From: Zoogloeaceae bacterium
Lineage (GTDB): Bacteria > Pseudomonadota > Gammaproteobacteria > Burkholderiales > Rhodocyclaceae
DNA length: 24,638 nucleotides
Reading direction: 5' to 3'
Assembly (NCBI GenBank): GCA_031259605.1
Contig: JAIRLE010000080.1
Span: forward strand, 1 to 24,638
A model generated the notes under the pieces. It did no database searches. It was given only the letters and a program-made list of their open reading frames with translations, and was not told the DNA's origin. How positions within the stretch are numbered: position 1 is the stretch's first letter; every line of letters starts with the position of its first letter. The position numbers and the translations under genes were made by a program. Shown in pieces: positions 22,590 to 24,638 of this stretch.

Positions 22590-24638
22590 ATTTCCATCCC
22601 GATTTGCGTGGCGTGGCGTGTGGGCGGTCTGCGCCATTCGGCGGAAAGCGGGGGAAAGTCGTCGGCTTTGATAAGCGGGGAGGTCAAGATTTTTTCCAGC
22701 AAGAGGGCTTGTCCGGCGTGAAGTTCCAGGGTGCGCGTCAGCAGGTTCAGGAGCCGGAGGAGTTCGCTCGTGTCATCGCCTGTCCAGGCGGTGGGGGTGA
22801 TGTCGTCCAGCGGCGAGGATTTTTTGCCTTTCCTTTTCGCCATGCGGTAGCCGAGCCAGGACTGGACGACCTTCAGGCCGGAAACCTCGTAGTCCCAGAC
22901 GGCCTTCTCGACCGGAGAAAACGCGCCCGCGCCGACGCGCAGGATTTTGTTGCTTGCGTCGTAACCGAAGGCTTCGGGCAGGCGGCTTTGTTCGACAGGT
23001 TTTGCACACTTGACCACGGGGCGCGGCCAGTTCTGGCCTTCCGTAAACCGCTCGCCAAACGTATGCAGAAAGAGCAATTCCCGCCCAAGCGCGGCGGCGG
23101 TCTTGAAGAGTGCGGCGTCCTTCGTCAGCGGAACGCGCAGTTCGCGGCTTTCCAGTTCCTCCATAAATCGCGCGGTAAAGGCCGGTTGCGCGAGCAGGCC
23201 ATAGAGATAGGCGGCGCAGTCTTCCGCCGTCACGCTTCTTCCCTGCGCGGCGGAGAGCATTTTTAATGCTTGCGGATGCAGGTTGGACTGTTTGGCTTCC
23301 GGGTCGCGGTAGAGCGGGAGAATGTCTTTTCCTCCGTAGGAACCTCGGAAATAGTGTTTATCTGGAACTTCGGCGCTAACAGTCAGGGCGGATCCTTTTC
23401 CCAAAATATGGGTAAGGAGGCTGGCGAAGAAAAGCTGCCGGTCGGATGCCGTGTGCCACAAATCAGGTCGCAAATAGTCACATACACGATTATCCGCAAT
23501 CAGATATTGCCGGTCAAAAGAACGGTAGCCAAAACCAACAATGGCTTCGGGACGCGCTTTGCTGGAAAGCTCTTGCACAGGCGTCAATTTGATTGCGCCT
23601 GTCATGGACATGACCTCTTTTTTAACATTGCGATCCCGGTTTTCCTGAAATACTCGAGCGCGGTCAGGTGTAGCAAGCAGTTGTCGCCAGCGTTCCTCCA
23701 ACGCATCCTTTGAAGGCGCGATTGGCCAAGTACGCGCCGCCACCATTCCAGCATGTTGCCAAGGCATCAAATCCGTCAAGAGCGGCCAATCGAAATACGC
23801 GCCGTGTCCGGCGGGACGAAAAGGCGCGTCCCATGCGTCGGGGCAATCCTCGAATGTCAGATCGTCCAGGGTTTGCATACCTTCCAGCCGATGCAGTTTT
23901 TCGGCGCGTGTGCCTTCGATGCGTGTGTAGTGCACCTGCGCCGGAACGTCTGGTTGCCGTCCCTTGTAGCGCACGGCAATCGTAATGGCGACCGGCGTCT
24001 GAATGGCAAAAACATTGTCGTCCTGCCGTGTGCCGCGCCCTTCGCCGCCCAGATCGATGATCCAGATTTCATCGCACAGGCGGCGCATATGCTGGCGCAT
24101 TCCCAGAAAGGCACCGCCGTCGATGAAGGAACTGGCGGTGATGAAACTGACGACGCCGGGGCCGTTGGCCAGATCGTGCTCGAAGGTCTTCCACAGCGAC
24201 CAGCGCCAGAAATACACATAGAGGTTGTACAGGTTGCTGAGATCGCCGCCCCTGCCTGCCTTTTTCACGGGATCGATGAAGTCGGCGAGGATGGCGTCGC
24301 GCCCATCCTTGTTCTCGCCCCAGCGCACCCAGCCGCCGGTCATGGCACGATTTTCCTTTGTCGCCGCCGCGTGGCGGTCATAGGGCGGATTGCCCAGGCA
24401 GACCAGCACCGGAACGGTTGCCTTCACGCGCTTGGCGCGGTGGTGTTCCAGACCGATGGGCTGGTAGAGCAGCGGCAATTCCGGGATTTTTTCATGCGGC
24501 GATTCCAGCGTGTTGTTGAGCATGATCTGCACGCCGTCGGCGGGCAGTTCTCCCCCGTATTGCTGCAACATGCGGGTGAGGCGCAGGGCGGCAACCGCAT
24601 AAGGGCCAACCATCAGCTCAAAGCCGTAAAGATTGTTG
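22586..24638 (-). CDS. Type ISP restriction-modification enzyme, N-terminus missing
   Basis: C-terminal part, about 683 residues, of a single-chain restriction-modification enzyme; the gene enters from beyond the right edge. Visible from its first residues: NLYGFELMVGPYAVAALRL, as in the methyltransferase core of LlaGI/LlaBIII-type enzymes, then the catalytic adenine-methyltransferase motif CLGNPPYDRHA. The middle and C-terminal part carries the target-recognition segment with FGYRSFDRQYLIADNR, and closes with a helical tail LLRLLNLLTRTLELHAGQAL. In this class the N-terminal nuclease and helicase domains would lie outside the window, so activity cannot be judged. The frame is intact over the visible part. 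Its stop overlaps the prmB start, an unusual partner for a defence gene. A lone type II adenine methyltransferase-nuclease is the main alternative. Confidence 0.85.
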   Translation of the reverse strand, partial: NNLYGFELMVGPYAVAALRLTRMLQQYGGELPADGVQIMLNNTLESPHEKIPELPLLYQPIGLEHHRAKRVKATVPVLVCLGNPPYDRHAAATKENRAMTGGWVRWGENKDGRDAILADFIDPVKKAGRGGDLSNLYNLYVYFWRWSLWKTFEHDLANGPGVVSFITASSFIDGGAFLGMRQHMRRLCDEIWIIDLGGEGRGTRQDDNVFAIQTPVAITIAVRYKGRQPDVPAQVHYTRIEGTRAEKLHRLEGMQTLDDLTFEDCPDAWDAPFRPAGHGAYFDWPLLTDLMPWQHAGMVAARTWPIAPSKDALEERWRQLLATPDRARVFQENRDRNVKKEVMSMTGAIKLTPVQELSSKARPEAIVGFGYRSFDRQYLIADNRVCDYLRPDLWHTASDRQLFFASLLTHILGKGSALTVSAEVPDKHYFRGSYGGKDILPLYRDPEAKQSNLHPQALKMLSAAQGRSVTAEDCAAYLYGLLAQPAFTARFMEELESRELRVPLTKDAALFKTAAALGRELLFLHTFGERFTEGQNWPRPVVKCAKPVEQSRLPEAFGYDASNKILRVGAGAFSPVEKAVWDYEVSGLKVVQSWLGYRMAKRKGKKSSPLDDITPTAWTGDDTSELLRLLNLLTRTLELHAGQALLLEKILTSPLIKADDFPPLSAEWRRPPTRHATQIGMEI

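Noticed and set aside
21558..22721. 387-residue plus-strand frame over prmB
   Set aside because: Antisense to prmB with its SAM and NPPY motifs; no domain in the plus-strand translation.
1..24638. CRISPR arrays, tRNA/rRNA genes, transposases, integrases
   Set aside because: Intergenic regions were read on both strands; no regular short direct-repeat array, no cloverleaf and no transposase-like protein was seen.

Overview
The window looks like a piece of a GC-rich Gram-negative chromosome, most likely a betaproteobacterium. The support is the protein character: a PrmB-type L3 methyltransferase, a CcoI/CcoS pair for cbb3 oxidase, RstA/RstB-like regulators, an AlgC-type phosphohexomutase, and a glutamine synthetase with an adenylylation tyrosine behind NtrC/sigma54 sites. 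The lineage is inferred from recognition, not from a search.

Layout, left to right. On the minus strand, a PduO-type cobalamin adenosyltransferase overlaps folP (DHPS), which runs off the left edge. Divergent from these, repeat copy 1 leads into a PP2C phosphatase overlapping ccoI, which overlaps ccoS. Repeat copy 2 then supplies the start of a small lipoprotein gene, followed by an algC-like phosphohexomutase and an unrecognised exported protein. A minus-strand ferric-reductase-like flavocytochrome follows, then a gap holding repeat copy 3. Next comes a minus-strand ribosomal block rplC-rplD-rplW-rplB-rpsS-rplV-rpsC-rplP-rpmC-rpsQ. It is the middle of the S10 operon only: rpsJ is absent upstream and rplN absent downstream. 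Upstream on the same strand is a coupled trio hisC, nitroreductase, S1/P1 nuclease, closed by a terminator just before the rplC promoter. Divergent from hisC is an rstA/rstB-like two-component system with an RstA-box-like site in front. Then glnA, with two textbook NtrC sites, a sigma54 promoter and a strong terminator. Finally, on the minus strand, prmB overlaps the end of a type ISP restriction-modification gene that runs off the right edge.

Most genes are housekeeping and ordinary. The most unusual feature is a three-copy interspersed element of about 145-170 bp (1431-1600, 5079-5247, 9666-9811). Each copy has two hairpins, one with a compensatory base-pair change between copies, and each ends in a ribosome-binding site plus ATG that becomes the start of whatever follows. 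It looks like a mobile 5' leader. Copies 2 and 3 sit where expected neighbours (ccoNOP; the rest of the S10/spc operon) are missing. This suggests, but does not prove, that the repeats mark rearrangement points. Other points of note are an insertion of about 19 residues in loop 1 of DHPS built from 18-bp near-repeats, and the translational coupling of prmB to a restriction-modification gene.
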